Origin: Anarhynchus alexandrinus
Taxonomy: Eukaryota > Chordata > Aves > Charadriiformes > Charadriidae
Direction: 5' to 3'
Length of the DNA stretch: 64,000 bases
Assembly: GCA_008711295.1 (NCBI GenBank)
Contig: VUYV01000617.1
Coordinates: 124,001 to 188,000, forward strand
This document shows positions 1 through 13,169 of the stretch, piece by piece; positions within the stretch are counted from its first letter, which is position 1, and the number at the start of each line of letters is the position of its first letter. The position numbers and the translations under genes are program-made. The notes beneath the pieces were generated by a model, which was not told where the DNA came from, made no database searches, and saw only the letters and a program-made list of their open reading frames with translations.

Positions 1-1757
1 GAAGAATATGAAGCAAGTAAGATTCTGGTCTAAATGCTGAGTTTTTTTATGGCAGTACATGCCATTAATAAAGTCCCTCTCAAACTGATTAGGCCTGCAA
101 GTTAATCACCTACTATTAACACATTAATTAGTACTGTTCACATGCTTACACTCATGCATATCTTTACTAAACAGTCCCATCTGAATTCTAAGAGAGGCAA
201 AAATCATACCCTATTATCTACTTGCATAATTGGCTTTGAAAGCATGAAATACTAGGCTATTAAAATGACATATTTTTAAAAAGCATCCTCAAGTTCACAT
301 ATTTGCAAAACACTCAAATATTTTTAAAATCACTTTTCACTTAAGTTGTATAATTTTTCTACTCAAAAGTAAATAATTACTCATATTTTCCTCATTTTAT
401 GGAATGTTTTACCTTCTTCCTAAACTCTAATCCTGAAGATACTTCCATTGAGTCACTGCATTACTAATCCTATTGTAGTCTCTTACACACCACGTGCATG
501 CATGTTTCAGTGAACACTATTCTGAAGACAGCCCAGAGCTCCTCTAGATCTACCTGCCTTCCATCCATCCATCCCGGTCTCATCAGGCAAAAAACCAATG
601 ATCTAGATGTGCCCAGAAGCATATTAAACCATCTGAGCCGTCTAGCCTGTTGTTAACACACTAACCCTTCCCTCACACTCACACATGTATATTCCTGTAT
701 CCTTCAAAGGGTATTGCGAGGCTGCACCTGGGGGTCACGCTTGCAAATGAGTTCTCTGGATAGACAGCAAATCAGTCTTGACAGCAGCCTCAGGGCATCC
801 CTTAAAAGCACGTCTAAGAAGAAACAATGTGACTTCTTGCAGTAATAACAGTAAACCCACAAGGAAGCATTGTTTGACTGTGGCCTATATGAAATGCTTC
901 TCCTCAGCTAAAACTTTTAAATTTTGTTTTCTCAGCAAAGCAATTATGAGACCTGGGTTTAAGTTCCTAGCAACAGCTTATTGAGGGGGAAGGGGGAAAT
1001 AAAGATGCGAAAGTAGTTATAGTCCTGATGATACATATTCATCAGCTAACTTTTGCACAGTAACTTCTCCCCAGGGTGATTCAAGATCTTGGGAGTTTAA
1101 TGTCCCAATTGAAAATACTTCCTCCACCTTCTAAATATTTAACTCACATGACAGCATTTATTTACATAATATACTTAATTATACAAATGTCCTTGGATTT
1201 ATCATCTCAGATTCAAGGATATCTGTAGCTTTTCAGTAGCTACCATGCCTTTTAAAGCAGAATAAATTTCGTGGTTCATACCAACTAAGCTGGACTAAAC
1301 TGACTACTTCTTAATGTGGTCACATAGTTTACAGGGACAACTGAACAGATTATTAGCTGTACTGTTTTAATACATTCATCATTAAGGTTTGAAAACAGCC
1401 CTTTTAAAAGTTGTTACTATTATTTGGGACCACCTTTGTGTCTAATTTGGTTTACACTAGGCAAATACATCATTTTACGAATCCTTGTATTATATTCAAT
1501 TCAAAAATACACACAAGCAAAACCATGTTAGATGTTCCCTGTTTTCATCAAACTGTTTAAATCCTGTACTTTTACATAACTTGTGGGTTGTTTTTTTTTT
1601 TTCCCATTTTACTCACGCTCCAGTTAAAAACATTTGTAGAATAAGCTTCCAGGCGTTTTGCAGGGAAACACGACCTGCCTATCCAAAAAAAAGAAAAGCC
1701 CCTGCAGTAAAACTTAGGAAAACTCATGAGGTTTATTAGCAGCTGGTCTTCAAGCGG
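1..1757. other. AT-rich noncoding stretch
   Basis: No ORF with recognisable homology, no repeat family and no RNA gene could be identified. A short TTA/ATT microsatellite closes the stretch near 1764-1790. Confidence 0.6.
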
Positions 1758-1957
1758 CCTCATTTATTTTTTTTTATTATTATTATTTTCCCCCCGGAGG
1801 AGCAACCAGCCCGGGGACACCCTGACATGCCGCGGTACGGCCTTGCAACCAACCGCCCCCCCAAGGCTCTCGGGGTTTCGCTTCCCAAAACAACCCAGCG
1901 CCGGGAACCGCCCGCACCGCGGTCCCCCCGTTCCCCCCCCGCCTCCGCCGCCCGGCC
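1758..1957. promoter_or_regulatory. CpG-rich stub at gap edge (possible CpG island)
   Basis: Composition changes abruptly from AT-rich to very GC- and CpG-rich, with C runs (ccgcggtacgg, ccgcaccgcgg, gcctccgccgcc), and then enters the N gap. This is how an avian CpG-island promoter or GC-rich first exon looks when assembly fails. Which gene it would serve is unknown. In mammals TMEM179 lies on this side of INF2, but nothing here proves it. Confidence 0.4.
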
Positions 1958-2901
1958 NNNNNNNNNNNNNNNNNNNNNNNNNNNNNNNNNNNNNNNNNNN
2001 NNNNNNNNNNNNNNNNNNNNNNNNNNNNNNNNNNNNNNNNNNNNNNNNNNNNNNNNNNNNNNNNNNNNNNNNNNNNNNNNNNNNNNNNNNNNNNNNNNNN
2101 NNNNNNNNNNNNNNNNNNNNNNNNNNNNNNNNNNNNNNNNNNNNNNNNNNNNNNNNNNNNNNNNNNNNNNNNNNNNNNNNNNNNNNNNNNNNNNNNNNNN
2201 NNNNNNNNNNNNNNNNNNNNNNNNNNNNNNNNNNNNNNNNNNNNNNNNNNNNNNNNNNNNNNNNNNNNNNNNNNNNNNNNNNNNNNNNNNNNNNNNNNNN
2301 NNNNNNNNNNNNNNNNNNNNNNNNNNNNNNNNNNNNNNNNNNNNNNNNNNNNNNNNNNNNNNNNNNNNNNNNNNNNNNNNNNNNNNNNNNNNNNNNNNNN
2401 NNNNNNNNNNNNNNNNNNNNNNNNNNNNNNNNNNNNNNNNNNNNNNNNNNNNNNNNNNNNNNNNNNNNNNNNNNNNNNNNNNNNNNNNNNNNNNNNNNNN
2501 NNNNNNNNNNNNNNNNNNNNNNNNNNNNNNNNNNNNNNNNNNNNNNNNNNNNNNNNNNNNNNNNNNNNNNNNNNNNNNNNNNNNNNNNNNNNNNNNNNNN
2601 NNNNNNNNNNNNNNNNNNNNNNNNNNNNNNNNNNNNNNNNNNNNNNNNNNNNNNNNNNNNNNNNNNNNNNNNNNNNNNNNNNNNNNNNNNNNNNNNNNNN
2701 NNNNNNNNNNNNNNNNNNNNNNNNNNNNNNNNNNNNNNNNNNNNNNNNNNNNNNNNNNNNNNNNNNNNNNNNNNNNNNNNNNNNNNNNNNNNNNNNNNNN
2801 NNNNNNNNNNNNNNNNNNNNNNNNNNNNNNNNNNNNNNNNNNNNNNNNNNNNNNNNNNNNNNNNNNNNNNNNNNNNNNNNNNNNNNNNNNNNNNNNNNNN
2901 N
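1958..2901. other. Assembly gap (run of N)
   Basis: 944 unresolved bases between GC-rich sequence and a minisatellite. Long ORFs that span it are artefacts of N translation. Confidence 0.99.
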
Positions 2902-3090
2902 ACCCCCTCTACCCCCCGTCTCCATACACACATACAGTCTCCGCACACCCACAGTCTCCTCAATCCCCCCCACAGTCCCCACACAACCCCACACTCTCCT
3001 CACACACAGCCTCCACACACCCCCACAGTCTCTCCACAAGCACCCCCCAGTCTCTTCACACCCACGCACACACTGACCACCCAGCCACAG
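2902..3090. repeat. CA-rich tandem repeat
   Basis: Imperfect repetition of short units of the type cccacagtctcctcacacac, directly abutting the gap. The array probably continues into the unsequenced part. Confidence 0.7.
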
Positions 3091-4350
3091 AGGCAATGGC
3101 ACTGAGGCACGTGCAGCCCTGAGGCACGCGTGTGACCGGGGCAGCTCGGGGGGACGTGGGCCTGTGTCACACGCTTTCCTGAGGCAGGCAGGCCCGTGGC
3201 GCACGGGCGGACAGGCGGACGTTAGGCTGGGTCACGCGGGGCTGCGTCACCGCGAGGCACACGCACGCGAGGGTGTGGGGCGTGTGGCTGTGTCGCTCTG
3301 TCCGGGGTCTGCGGCGCATGGCTGCGTGACGGAGAGACGCCACGCGTGGGTCTGGGGTGTGTGGTGGTCACGGTGATCTGAGGCCCATGGGGCTGTGTCA
3401 TGGGGATGTACGGACACGTGCCGTCCTGGGGTGGATGACTCACTGTGTGACGAGGTGTGTGTGACAGTGACACAACGAGACAGACCCACGCGCTGGTCTT
3501 GGGCACAGGGGCTGTGTCACTGTGAGACACACACAGAGTCCTGTGTCGCTGCCAGACAGACACTGGCCTGAGGAACATGTGCCGCTGTCGCTGCAAGACA
3601 GACGTTGCTCTGAGGCACTTGGGACTGTCACTGTCAGACACACAGAGAATGGCACACGCAGAGTGGCTTGACACGTGCCCAGGCACACTCGGAGTACCCT
3701 GTGGTACCCAACAGCCGGAGAAGGACAGGCACACAAGCTGCTCCAGCACACACGGGTCATGAGACACAAACATCCACCCACTGGCCTGAGCAATGCGGGC
3801 AGGCGCACTTTGAGTTTGACAGGCACATGCTGGCCAAAAATACATATGACTGTTGTTCCTGAACTGGCACATACCCCATTGACAGGCACATACATACCCT
3901 GTCCTGGTGGCCTGAGACACCCGAGACTGTTCTGGCGAGGCACACACGCACACCCACACATACACTCACACACTGACCTGAAAGAACACAGGACCGTCAC
4001 TGCAACACAAATAAACAAGCGTGGAGCTGTGTCACAGGGACAGATGTATGTGCCCGCTTCCCCAGTGTGACAGGCGAACTGACTGTGCCTGGCACCCATA
4101 ACCCTTTCCCCGTGCAGGAGCCATACACAAGGTGTGACTTGTGTAACACACGTCCTTCAGCTCCAGGCATATGGCACCACCTCCTTAAAAAAAGCAATTT
4201 GAAAAGTGTAAGCTTACAGAGTAGTCTGAGGCCTGTGCGGCTGTGTTAGTACAAGGCACATACATGCACGTACGTCCCTGCACAAGCACACACGTGCGCA
4301 GCAGCGAAACACCAGCAGAACGTACCAGGTTGCAGCTTCAGACAGGAGGA
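3091..4350. repeat. Degenerate GC-rich minisatellite
   Basis: Loose recurrence, roughly every 50-70 bp, of motifs like ctgaggcac...tgtgtcac...gagacacacac. The copies become more diverged and AT-richer away from the gap. Every frame shows only chance ORFs rich in Cys, His, Val and Thr. Unit length and copy number need a tandem-repeat program. Confidence 0.6.
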
Positions 4351-4669
4351 ACTGCACCGGCCGCCGCTTGCGCGCTCCTCCTGGCAACTGCACGCATGTC
4401 ATTCCTCCTGAGAGAGCAAGTGACACACATTCAGCATTTTCAAGTGACACATTCCTTCTCTTACACTGTGGCTCAGATGAGGTGCTGTGATATACATGAG
4501 ATCACACCACGTTGTGCATGCACTGGTCAAAATGCAGAAAGCTGCTCATAGAACCCGTTACTCTGGTATAAGTTTGGAAAGAAAGTACTGGAATAGTTGC
4601 ATGAACTCCTGAGAAATAAAAATACAGCAGCGTGTACAGTCCATTTCAAAGGTGGGTATGTGGGCTCTG

Positions 4670-4760
4670 TATGTGTGTGTGTCTGCATATATGCAAGCAT
4701 CTACCCAGGTGTATACACATACATGTATGAGTTTACGTATATGCGTGTATAGAAATAGAA
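4670..4760. repeat. TG/TA-rich microsatellite
   Basis: Imperfect alternating purine-pyrimidine stretch (tgtatgtgtgtgtctgcatatatg and similar). Confidence 0.55.
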
Positions 4761-4899
4761 CGGAGTGGAGGTAGGGAAGATTTAACACGCTTTTTGGTCC
4801 AGCTGAGTACTTAGCATCGATCAGTGAAGGTAATAAATATGGAAGAGAAGACTGATGTTTGAGCCTAGTTTCTCCCACTACTACAGTCAACTAGCTCGA

Positions 4900-5715
4900 G
4901 AAGCGAGCCCATGTGAGCCTCATGAGGTTCAACAAGGCCAAGTGCAAGGTCCTGCACCTGGGTCAGGACAACCCCCAGTATCAATACAGGCTGGGGGATG
5001 AAGGGATTGGGAGCAGCCCTGCTGAGAAGGTCTTGGGGATAGTGGTGGATGAAAAGCTGGACATGAGCCAACAGTGTGCACTCACAGCCCAGAAGGCCAA
5101 CTATATCCTGGGCTGCATCAGAAGAAGCATGGCCAGCAAGTCAAGGGAGGTGATTCTGCCCCTCTACTCCGCTCTGGTGAGACCCCACCTGGAGTACTGC
5201 GTCCAGCTCTGGAGCCCTCAGCACAGGAAAGACATGGACCTGTTGGAGCAGGTCCAGAGGACAGCCACAAAAATGATCAGAGGGGTGGAACACCTCTCCT
5301 GTGAGGACAGGCTGAGAGAGTTGGGGTTGTTCAGCCAGGAGAAGAGAATACTCCAGGGAAACTTTACTGCAGCCTTTCAGTACTTAAAGGGGGGCCTACA
5401 GGAAAGATGGGGACAAACTTTTTAGCAGGGCCTGTTGTGATAGGACAAAGGGTAATGGCTTTAAACTAAAAGAGGGAAGATTTAGACTAGGTACACGGAA
5501 GAAAATTTTTACAGTGAGGGTGGTGAAACACTGGCACAGGTTGCCCAGAGAGGTGGTAGACGTGCCATGCCTGGAAACATTCAAGGTCAGGTTGGACAGG
5601 GCTCTGAGCAACATGGTCTAACTGAAGATGTCCCTGCTCATTGCAGGGGCATTGGATTAGATGACCTTTAAAGGTCCCTTCCAACCCAAACTATTCTATG
5701 ATTCTATGATTCTAT
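4900..5715 (+). mobile_element. CR1 LINE, 5'-truncated, 3' end of ORF2 and 3' UTR
   Basis: The plus-strand frame 4913-5425 encodes the C-terminal end of the CR1 reverse-transcriptase ORF ([42 protein letters not shown]). Near 5395 the frame shifts: the remaining coding similarity ([33 protein letters not shown]) is in another frame up to about 5622. The 3' end is the CR1 hallmark octamer ATTCTATG repeated about three times at 5693-5715. This is a dead copy and diagnostic of a bird or reptile genome. Confidence 0.93.
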
Positions 5716-8700
5716 ACACCACCTCACTTTCCCTACAGAATAACTGTTCCAGAGCTGTTCTAGTTAGCAACCTCTGCTAATTTTCATGCTTCTGGCCAGT
5801 TTATATCCATATGTTCTGTGTTGACGTTGCCATTTAGTTTAAATACTTCTTCCTCTCCCTTTTCTGTGTATGTATTTATAGAAGGTATTACATCCAGTCT
5901 CTGGCTTTGTTTTGCTGGACAGAAAAGTACAACATTTTTTACCCTTCTCCTCTAAAGACCGTCTCTCAATTTGTTGGTCGTTCTCATCTGCCTGCCCTGC
6001 ATCTGTTCTGGATTTGATTCATGTTTCTTGAGTATGGGCAGCTAGAATTGTACACTATGGTCCATGTCAAGTTCCCTAGTGCCCTCTGCACAGGAATTAG
6101 TGTCTTCTCCTTTCAGCTGGAAATATCTCACCTAAGACATTCCTGGACTTGTCAAGTTTCACACGTTGTGACAAAAGTCGGCTCCTCTCCCACACTTCTG
6201 CTGCTGGTATCTCACACACTGAAATGCTTCTTCCTCTTTGTGCCATTGGCACTTCACTCGCATGATACAGCTACTTGGCATTTCACGTATATATTCGCGG
6301 CCAGATGCCACGTGCGATCTAACATGGCCTGAAAGACAGGCCTCCGGCTCAGGTTTCACAATTTTGAGTTATAGAATTTTAACCTTTATTGTGACCATTA
6401 TTTCTGTTGTAAGGATGGCACGTTACTGTGAAGTCTTTTAAGACATTTCACTCCTGTGGTCTGATACACACCAAATGTCTGGCCACAACTCCTCAAGCAT
6501 AGGCTTAACATCAGACTCTTTGCGCTTCTTGCCCTGGTACCAACCAGCCAAGAGCTGCCCAGCATCCCAGACCAGCTGAGTTTGAACTTGTTCCACCTGA
6601 CATGGGAACAGCCAGCACTGGCCATGTTTCTCTTCACAGCCACGCACTGACAGCTCATGGACCTCATCTGAAAAGCTTCTGCACCGGTCTATCATCTCCT
6701 CAATCACTTGCAGCCAGCCTGGTCCTGCTATGCAACAGAAATTCTTGTTAATGACTTAAACTTCTTTTTACCTGATACCTTAGCCCCATTTGTAAATGTA
6801 CTCACCCCATACTCAGCACCACATTCAGTGTCTTAACACAGTCCGTGTCCACTGCATTTGGTCTGTCTTGGTAGCTGGCAAAGGAAGCCGGTGCCAGAGC
6901 ACTCTGTTTCTGCTTTTGCTCATCCCTTTTGTACTTTATCCCAGTTTCATTCCCCTCCAGGCTTTTGTTTTCTTTCAAAATTTCCTCTAAAGCCTTCCTT
7001 ACTGTTTATCATATCCTTCAGAATTTTTTGCTGCTTAATAACAAAATAATTTTATCCGTTAAATAATAAAAATGGGGTTGTCTCATTGTGAAATAAGTAT
7101 TTATCAGGTGTTAGATTTACACTCATCTTTACAATTTGAAAACACGAGCACCGAGGACAGCAAAATGTAGCAGTGCTGTCCCTCATTTCCTGCACACACA
7201 CACTAATTCTCCTCAAAACTGACAGCTTGCGAGTCAGCTCCACGCAGATAGAATATAAAAATAACCTTTGCTGCAAGATATATATACATATTTTTGGGGT
7301 TTTTTTTTTCCCTCTTTTTATGATGCTCTACACCTATCAGTGTAGGAACTCAAATCTTTTGCCATAGTAATGTTATTGCTGTTCTTTTGTTTGTCTGGTT
7401 GGTTTTTGGTTATATTCTATCTGTTTTTTTTTTAAAGCAAATCATCCTGGCATGACTACGTGTAAACTGCCCTGCTTAGGGGCAGACTCTAGCCATTTTA
7501 AAAGGATGTGACAGTGTTTTCAGCTGTTTGTTCTTTGTGGTTCTCGGCCAGTTATACATTAATAACTTTCCTATATCTTCAAAGTGACTGGGCTGGTGGA
7601 AATTTCTGTGGGTTTTTTGTGCAACGAAAGGTGCAGTTTCTCTCCTCTTAATGGACAGGAAGTATTCTAAAGCATTCTGGGGATTTCTTTTAGTGTTATT
7701 TCAGATGTAGCAAACTTGGAAATTTTTTTTTTGTTCTCTTCAGCATTTCCGTAATCAGATCCACTGTCATTCTAAGATGGTCAGAAACTCCAGTTGCATT
7801 TTCTTTCCAGGGCCAACACTGTCAAACCTTCCATTTCCATAAACTGTTTCATATGAAAAAATTACTGAACGTTATGCAAAAAGCCCCGAGTTGACCAGGG
7901 GAACACTTCTCTTTATAAAAGTTCGAAATGTGTATCTCAGCATAGAAATAATATGAAGCAATCGATGAAGTGATTTATTCTTCTTCTTACACCAATTTAA
8001 AAACAAACTCAAGTCCACCGAAATCAATGGATTTAAATCCATTTTGATGTGTGAGATGGAAAGAAAAATCAAATCTTCAAGGTAGATTTTTCTCAGTTAA
8101 AAGCAAATGTTTGACTTTTAAATTGAGTAATACATGAAATTAACAGTGAGGTCATGCAGAGTGACATGAGACTTGTAAGGGCTGCAGGCATGCAGTGTCC
8201 CCATCCCCTGTGAGTCACCTGGTGCTGGGTACACCAAAAAGATGGGAATGAAGAGAAAAGAAGGGAATGAACCATTAGCTCAGTAATCAGTATCAGCATC
8301 TCAGAGGAGCTCCCTGTTCCCCAGAGCTCTTCCATTAAAACCAATTCACCTGACAACACTTGACCTTTGCAATTTCACAGAAAAACTTTAAAGTATTTGC
8401 CTTCTCAGATAAAAAAAACCAAACCACAGCACTTTTTACTTCAGAGCAACTAATAGGAGCAAAATATGTCCACATGATTAAAGCAGTGCACTTTAGATTT
8501 ACTGCAGAATAAATTAACCAAAACTATACTGTTTCTTTTCAGAACTACATTTTTACCAAACGCTTGTTTGTTCACAGCCCTGAAAAAATAGTAAATTGAT
8601 GCAAGAGCACATGAAGAACAATACCTGAAGATTGATGAAGAATGATTTATTTGGACAAAACGCACATCAAATCGTAAAGGCTCTGTTGGTGGTTCAAATT

Positions 8701-8984
8701 TTTTTCTGGTTCCATGAAAGACTTGGAGCAGGCAATAAGCACGCACTGACTGAATGTGCAGATGGCATGAAACTGAAAGTGACAAGTATCATGCTGGAGA
8801 CCAGGATGTTTCTCTGAATAGGAGTCAAAATAATATATGGTTGCAAAAGAAGTCAAATATCATGCTGAGATGGAAGGACAACCTGTAACATGGAGGAAGA
8901 TGTCCTTTCATTCTCCTCAGCCCTGCTGAACTGCCCAGCTGGAGATCCAGCTCCGTGCTGTGAGGAGGATGAGATCCAGTTGAG
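5716..8984. other. Noncoding stretch, no gene recognised
   Basis: Thymine-rich sequence downstream of the CR1. Only short chance ORFs are present on both strands. The first 400 bases have the pyrimidine-rich look of an old reversed LINE, but I cannot assign it. Confidence 0.5.
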
Positions 8985-9235
8985 GAAAATCTAGAAAAGA
9001 GACATAAATGCATGAACACAGATTTGGAAAACCCTATGATGGAAAAACTAGGAAAGCCACAGGATGAAAAACTGAAAGGGCTGGGGTTGTTTAGTCTGGG
9101 AAAAAAAAAAGACCAGAGGTGACATGATAACAACCTCCAAATATGTAAAAGGCTGCTGCAAATTAAAACGGAGTGGTAACGTGTTTTCTCTGTGGTGGAT
9201 TGTATGAAGTGTGAAGTGTTTGCGTCTTTTATTAA
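8985..9235 (+). mobile_element. Old CR1-like fragment
   Basis: The segment actgaaagggctggggttg, followed by tttagtctggg and later gacatgataacaacctcc and gtaaaaggctgctgcaaa, parallels the CR1 ORF2 region that encodes LREL(G)LF-S-EK, the gap, then LKGG. It is heavily diverged, with no open frame. Confidence 0.6.
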
Positions 9236-11570
9236 ACAAACCAACTGATCTGATAAACACGGACAAACGTGAAGGCATATAAAGCTTTATTAAGCTTGAA
9301 ACAGGAGCTGTGAATAAGACCAGCTTTGTTCCGACACTGGTCCTAAGGATGGCATTTTAGCACAGCAGCATTTTGGCACCATCTCAGCACAGCAGTGGCT
9401 ATGGGATTCCCGTGTCCTTGGGCATTTTTGAGAAGAGATTATTAGGCAAAAATGATTCAACATTAGCTGCTTTGAGTTAGGGCAACTTCAATGACTGTGT
9501 AAGTCCCAGAGCTGTAGGTCTTTTCTGGAGACTTTGGTGCAAACCCTCAAAAAGTACATATCCACCTCTTTAGATGCCCAGGTCGAACATTGAAGCAACG
9601 CTTAACAAGCTGTTCAGCTGCCACCTCGTTCTGTGGGTGTGCACATGCAGTTCATCCCACAGTGCAGCTTGTTGTGTCAACCTCTGAGAGGGATCTCACA
9701 TCAGGCATTCTGCTTTGCTATCGGGTCCCTCCCTCACGAAGAGTGAGCGTATAAACTAGAGCGAATGCCCCACAAAATTATATTTGGATTATCACCACAG
9801 ACTGGCTGAAGAGTTAAGGGTCTCAGATGTGATGTGACAGACATTGCTTCAAATATGGTTTTTTGGACTAGACACGTGAACAGGAACTTTATTTAGTGTC
9901 TGGCATCCTAGGGTGAGCCCTCTCTCTAATAGCTGAATTATGTAGCATCTTTCTCTGCCCAACAAATAATCAAGCTGATACCAAAACCAGAGGCTTCTTT
10001 ACATTATTTCAGCTGTTTGAGTAAATAATATGCAGTGAAATAAGATTGCATAAAGCCTGTGGAAAGATTTTAAAACACATTTAAATGAAATGAGCTCAAT
10101 TTGAATCACGTCTTTAGCCAATAGAATTAGTTGGAGATTCTGCAGGGGGATGTATATTTTAAAAAGAGATTAAAGGAGCATTGCAATATGCTTATGCTCC
10201 TTTATGCTTGAGAGAGATGTCCTGAAGTCTGCCAGGCTCCCAGTAAAAGAACTGTGGCAAACTCATTGAACTACAGGGCGCAGGGTAAAGCTTTTTTTTT
10301 TAAAAAAAACCCCAACTTTGCAATTTTCTAGAATTCATGTGGAATTAATTAAACTGCTTAACAGTTTTATATTGCCAGATGCAATTAAGAAGCTTTTTCT
10401 CATTTATTCACCATCTTCTTTAGGAGATTAACAACTAGATAGTCTGTCCTTTCAGTTGCACTCAAATAAAATAAAAATACCATGACAGTATTCACAATCA
10501 GCACAGGAAAAGCAGTTGCTCAGGATTGCTAGCACATGATTTAAAAACACAACTAATAAACCTCACAGATTCAGGTACATTTCTTTAGCTCTGTTTACTA
10601 AAATGAACATATACAACCGTGAAATACATCCTGGATTACAAATACATATTAGAGTACAATGCAGTTGTAAGTAAACTCTACATTGAAAGCTGTACTTCTC
10701 CTTAATACGCAGTTTTTAAAGCATTATTACATGCTTCAGAAAAGCAAATCCAAGCAATACAACAGTAAGCCAGTAAGCAGGAAGCTTTTAGCTGCAGAAC
10801 ATTTGCTTATTTCCCCAGCTCTTGAAGACTAGATGCTTTTACTATTGCAAGACCAATTTATGCTGATGACATTTTGTCATATATGACTTTGTTACTTACA
10901 GCCAAGTGAATAAATCCTGTGTTAGTACAGACAATAAGAATTTTGCCAGAGAAAAAAAGCTCTTATATTTGACCCTGAATATATCAACATAAGAAATGGG
11001 ACTGGGGGTCTGCTTCTGCAGTTTGTTTTTATATGTAAGGATAGTAGTTATGCTGTGGAACTCGTGTACAGTTCATCAAAATTTACTTGCTCTCCATCCT
11101 TTAATAGCATTTAATTTTCTGCTGCAGTTACAGTACTAGAGTGACATATATAAATTCTCACCAGATATTTAACTGCACTTTTTCACTTTTTGTTCTTAAG
11201 TGTTTTTGCTATGTTGCTTACTCTGGTCATTAGCTGTGTCCCAAAATTTGCATTAGGAGCAGCTCATTTTTCCACTTGGTTAGGTGAAGAAACCTCTATA
11301 TGTTATTTCCTTTGAAATAACATAGACTTGGTCTTTTCAAGTATGATACAGTTCTGAAGAGTTTAAATGATCAGTAGCAGAAGCTGCTGCAAGAGTAGCT
11401 GAAGAAAATAAAGCAGGATAGTTGCTCAATCCATTATCAAGCATAGAAAAAAAAATCTTAATGCAAATATATATGTAAACATGTCCAGAGGAATTAAAAA
11501 AACTCTAGATGTCTGAGTCTTGGGAACCAGCAGCAGCTTGTCACCAAACTTTTTAGGAGATCATATCTTA
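9236..11570. other. AT-rich noncoding stretch
   Basis: No coding exon, RNA gene or clear repeat. Contains blocks rich in TTAAT/ATTAA and homopolymer A/T. It lies downstream of the INF2-like gene's candidate 3' end. Confidence 0.5.
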
Positions 11571-11573
11571 ACT

Positions 11574-11579
11574 TTTATT
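11574..11579 (-). terminator. Candidate poly(A) signal
   Basis: AATAAA on the minus strand about 110 nt downstream of the open segment ending at 11688. It would fit a last exon there. Confidence 0.3.
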
Positions 11580-11687
11580 CACCGAAAAGCTTTTTTTAAT
11601 ACAGGGAATCAAGTAGGATATTGCTCTGTTCTCTTAATTGTGCCATACATTTGAATTTTGGTAACAATTTCTGACTCAGCTTTGTTC

Positions 11688-12010
11688 TCAGCATTTTTCA
11701 GTAGCTTCAAGTCCTCCCTTGTAGTCTGTTAGTAATAAATCAGTGATGGGTGCTTCTGCCTTCACCTCTTCTGTCTGAGCTCGGGAGGGTGAGGTTATTG
11801 CCTGCCCTAAGAGACTTTGCTGCTGTGTGCTGTCTGTGGCAGATCTGTCATCTGCGGAGAAGTGATCCTCAGACAACTGGATAAACCAGATATTGACACT
11901 GACAGAGCATGTGACTGGAGTTAAGGTCAGAGATTCAAAGGCTGTAGGGTCGGGGCACACAGGATTACCCTGTGTGATGTATATCGCTGGCTTTAAGGGA
12001 GATACCTGCA
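11688..12010 (-). CDS. Possible alternative last exon of the INF2-like gene
   Basis: After an acceptor-like TTTGCAG at 12017-12011 (minus strand), the frame GTA TCT CCC stays open for 107 codons to a stop, encoding a Ser/Thr/Asp/Glu-rich segment (for example SEDHFSADDRSATDSTQQQS). AATAAA follows about 110 nt later (11579-11574). The phase (0) would allow splicing directly from the exon ending at 17995, skipping the exon that holds the stop. It has no recognisable domain and shows no convincing similarity to INF2 E21. It could be a real tail or a chance ORF. Confidence 0.33.
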
Positions 12011-12799
12011 AAGTTAAAGGTGTACTTAATTCTTTGTGGAACCAGGCCTTGATAATCCTGTAGCAGGATTAGCACATGCTAATAGGGTTTCACCAGATTT
12101 ACTGTCTTTTCATTCCCTCCTTCAGAAAATAAATACAGAAAATAATTATTTAACTGCTAATTATATGATAAAAAAAAAAAGGTTTTACATAGACTGAAGC
12201 ATGTTAAGATGAGCCCCAACATCCTGCCACGCCAGACCTGATACCCTCTATAATTTATGTCACCATATCCTAATGGAGATTAAAATAGATTAAAAAAATG
12301 CCTGATTGTCATTGTCACCAGTGCTACGCACAGTCTTCTAAAATAAGGACTGAAAAATAATTCAGACTCTATATGCTCTCTCACGTTTAAGTTTATACCC
12401 CAAGAATGAAACCCACCTTCTCACAAAGGACCAAAAATAATGACAGTTCTGTCTAAACTGTGTGTTGAAAGTGCAGAAGGTTCTTTTGGTCTGGCGCTCC
12501 TTCTCTTCACAGGGTTGAAGCACACCTTTAATCCTCACAGCTGCTGATTGCCACTTTATAATTTTATTTTACCATATACTAAGTTACTTTTCTGTATTTA
12601 CAGCGAAAAGGTTTATTGTTTTAATCTGCAGCTTTACATTAAGCATGTTATAATTGCAAAGTACATAAAACATTTGCAATACAGCTTGTCAAGACAACAT
12701 CGAAAACTTTGTTTTGGTTAGTTTTCAATGAGTTGTATGTATTTTTAAAATGTATTTCTAAAGATGAATAACTGTGAAAGAGCAGCTAAAAGAAGGCCA

Positions 12800-12805
12800 T
12801 TTATT
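12800..12805 (-). terminator. Candidate poly(A) signal for the INF2-like gene
   Basis: AATAAA on the minus strand, about 740 nt after the TAA at 13547. It is the first canonical hexamer I find downstream of that stop. This is position evidence only. Confidence 0.35.
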
Positions 12806-13023
12806 TAGACACCAGATACAAGGAAAAACAGTCTTCCAAGGGGTGAGCATCCAGTGTAGTATTTACACGAACTCCACTCAGATTTACTAATGCCATATCT
12901 GCAGTGGTTCTCTGAAGAATCAGGAATCATAACCAAATGTTATTGGCAGAAATCTGCAAGAAAAGTGGATACCAGGTATTTGCCAAAATAAAATTTTAAA
13001 ATATACACACGCCAGTGTCAGCA

Positions 13024-13169
13024 CTAGAAAAGCTTCGCCCCCAGGTAGGCCCAGCACAGCAAACGCTTTTCTGCAGTTGTGTCAATCAGCCGTTCTTCAG
13101 CAAAGCACAGCTGCTCCTTTAAGCACACACATAACTGCTTTAAGGAATCAAACCTCTGATCAGAAAAAA
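13024..13169 (-). other. Open segment behind a strong acceptor; possible alternative 3' exon
   Basis: On the minus strand a pyrimidine-rich tract ends in CTGATCAG, followed by an open frame of about 45 codons (including RFDSLKQLCVCLKEQL) to a stop at 13024. It lies between the conserved end of the INF2-like gene and its first poly(A) signal, so it may simply be 3' UTR. No family was recognised. Confidence 0.2.

Noticed and set aside
1726..3204. Very long ORFs on both strands spanning 1.7-3.2 kb
   Set aside because: They run through 944 N bases translated as X; the flanks are CpG- or CA-rich simple sequence in every frame.
3222..4099. Minus-strand ORFs of 219 and 247 codons rich in Cys/Val/Ser
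   Set aside because: They overlap in several frames within a degenerate minisatellite; composition follows the repeat, with no homology.
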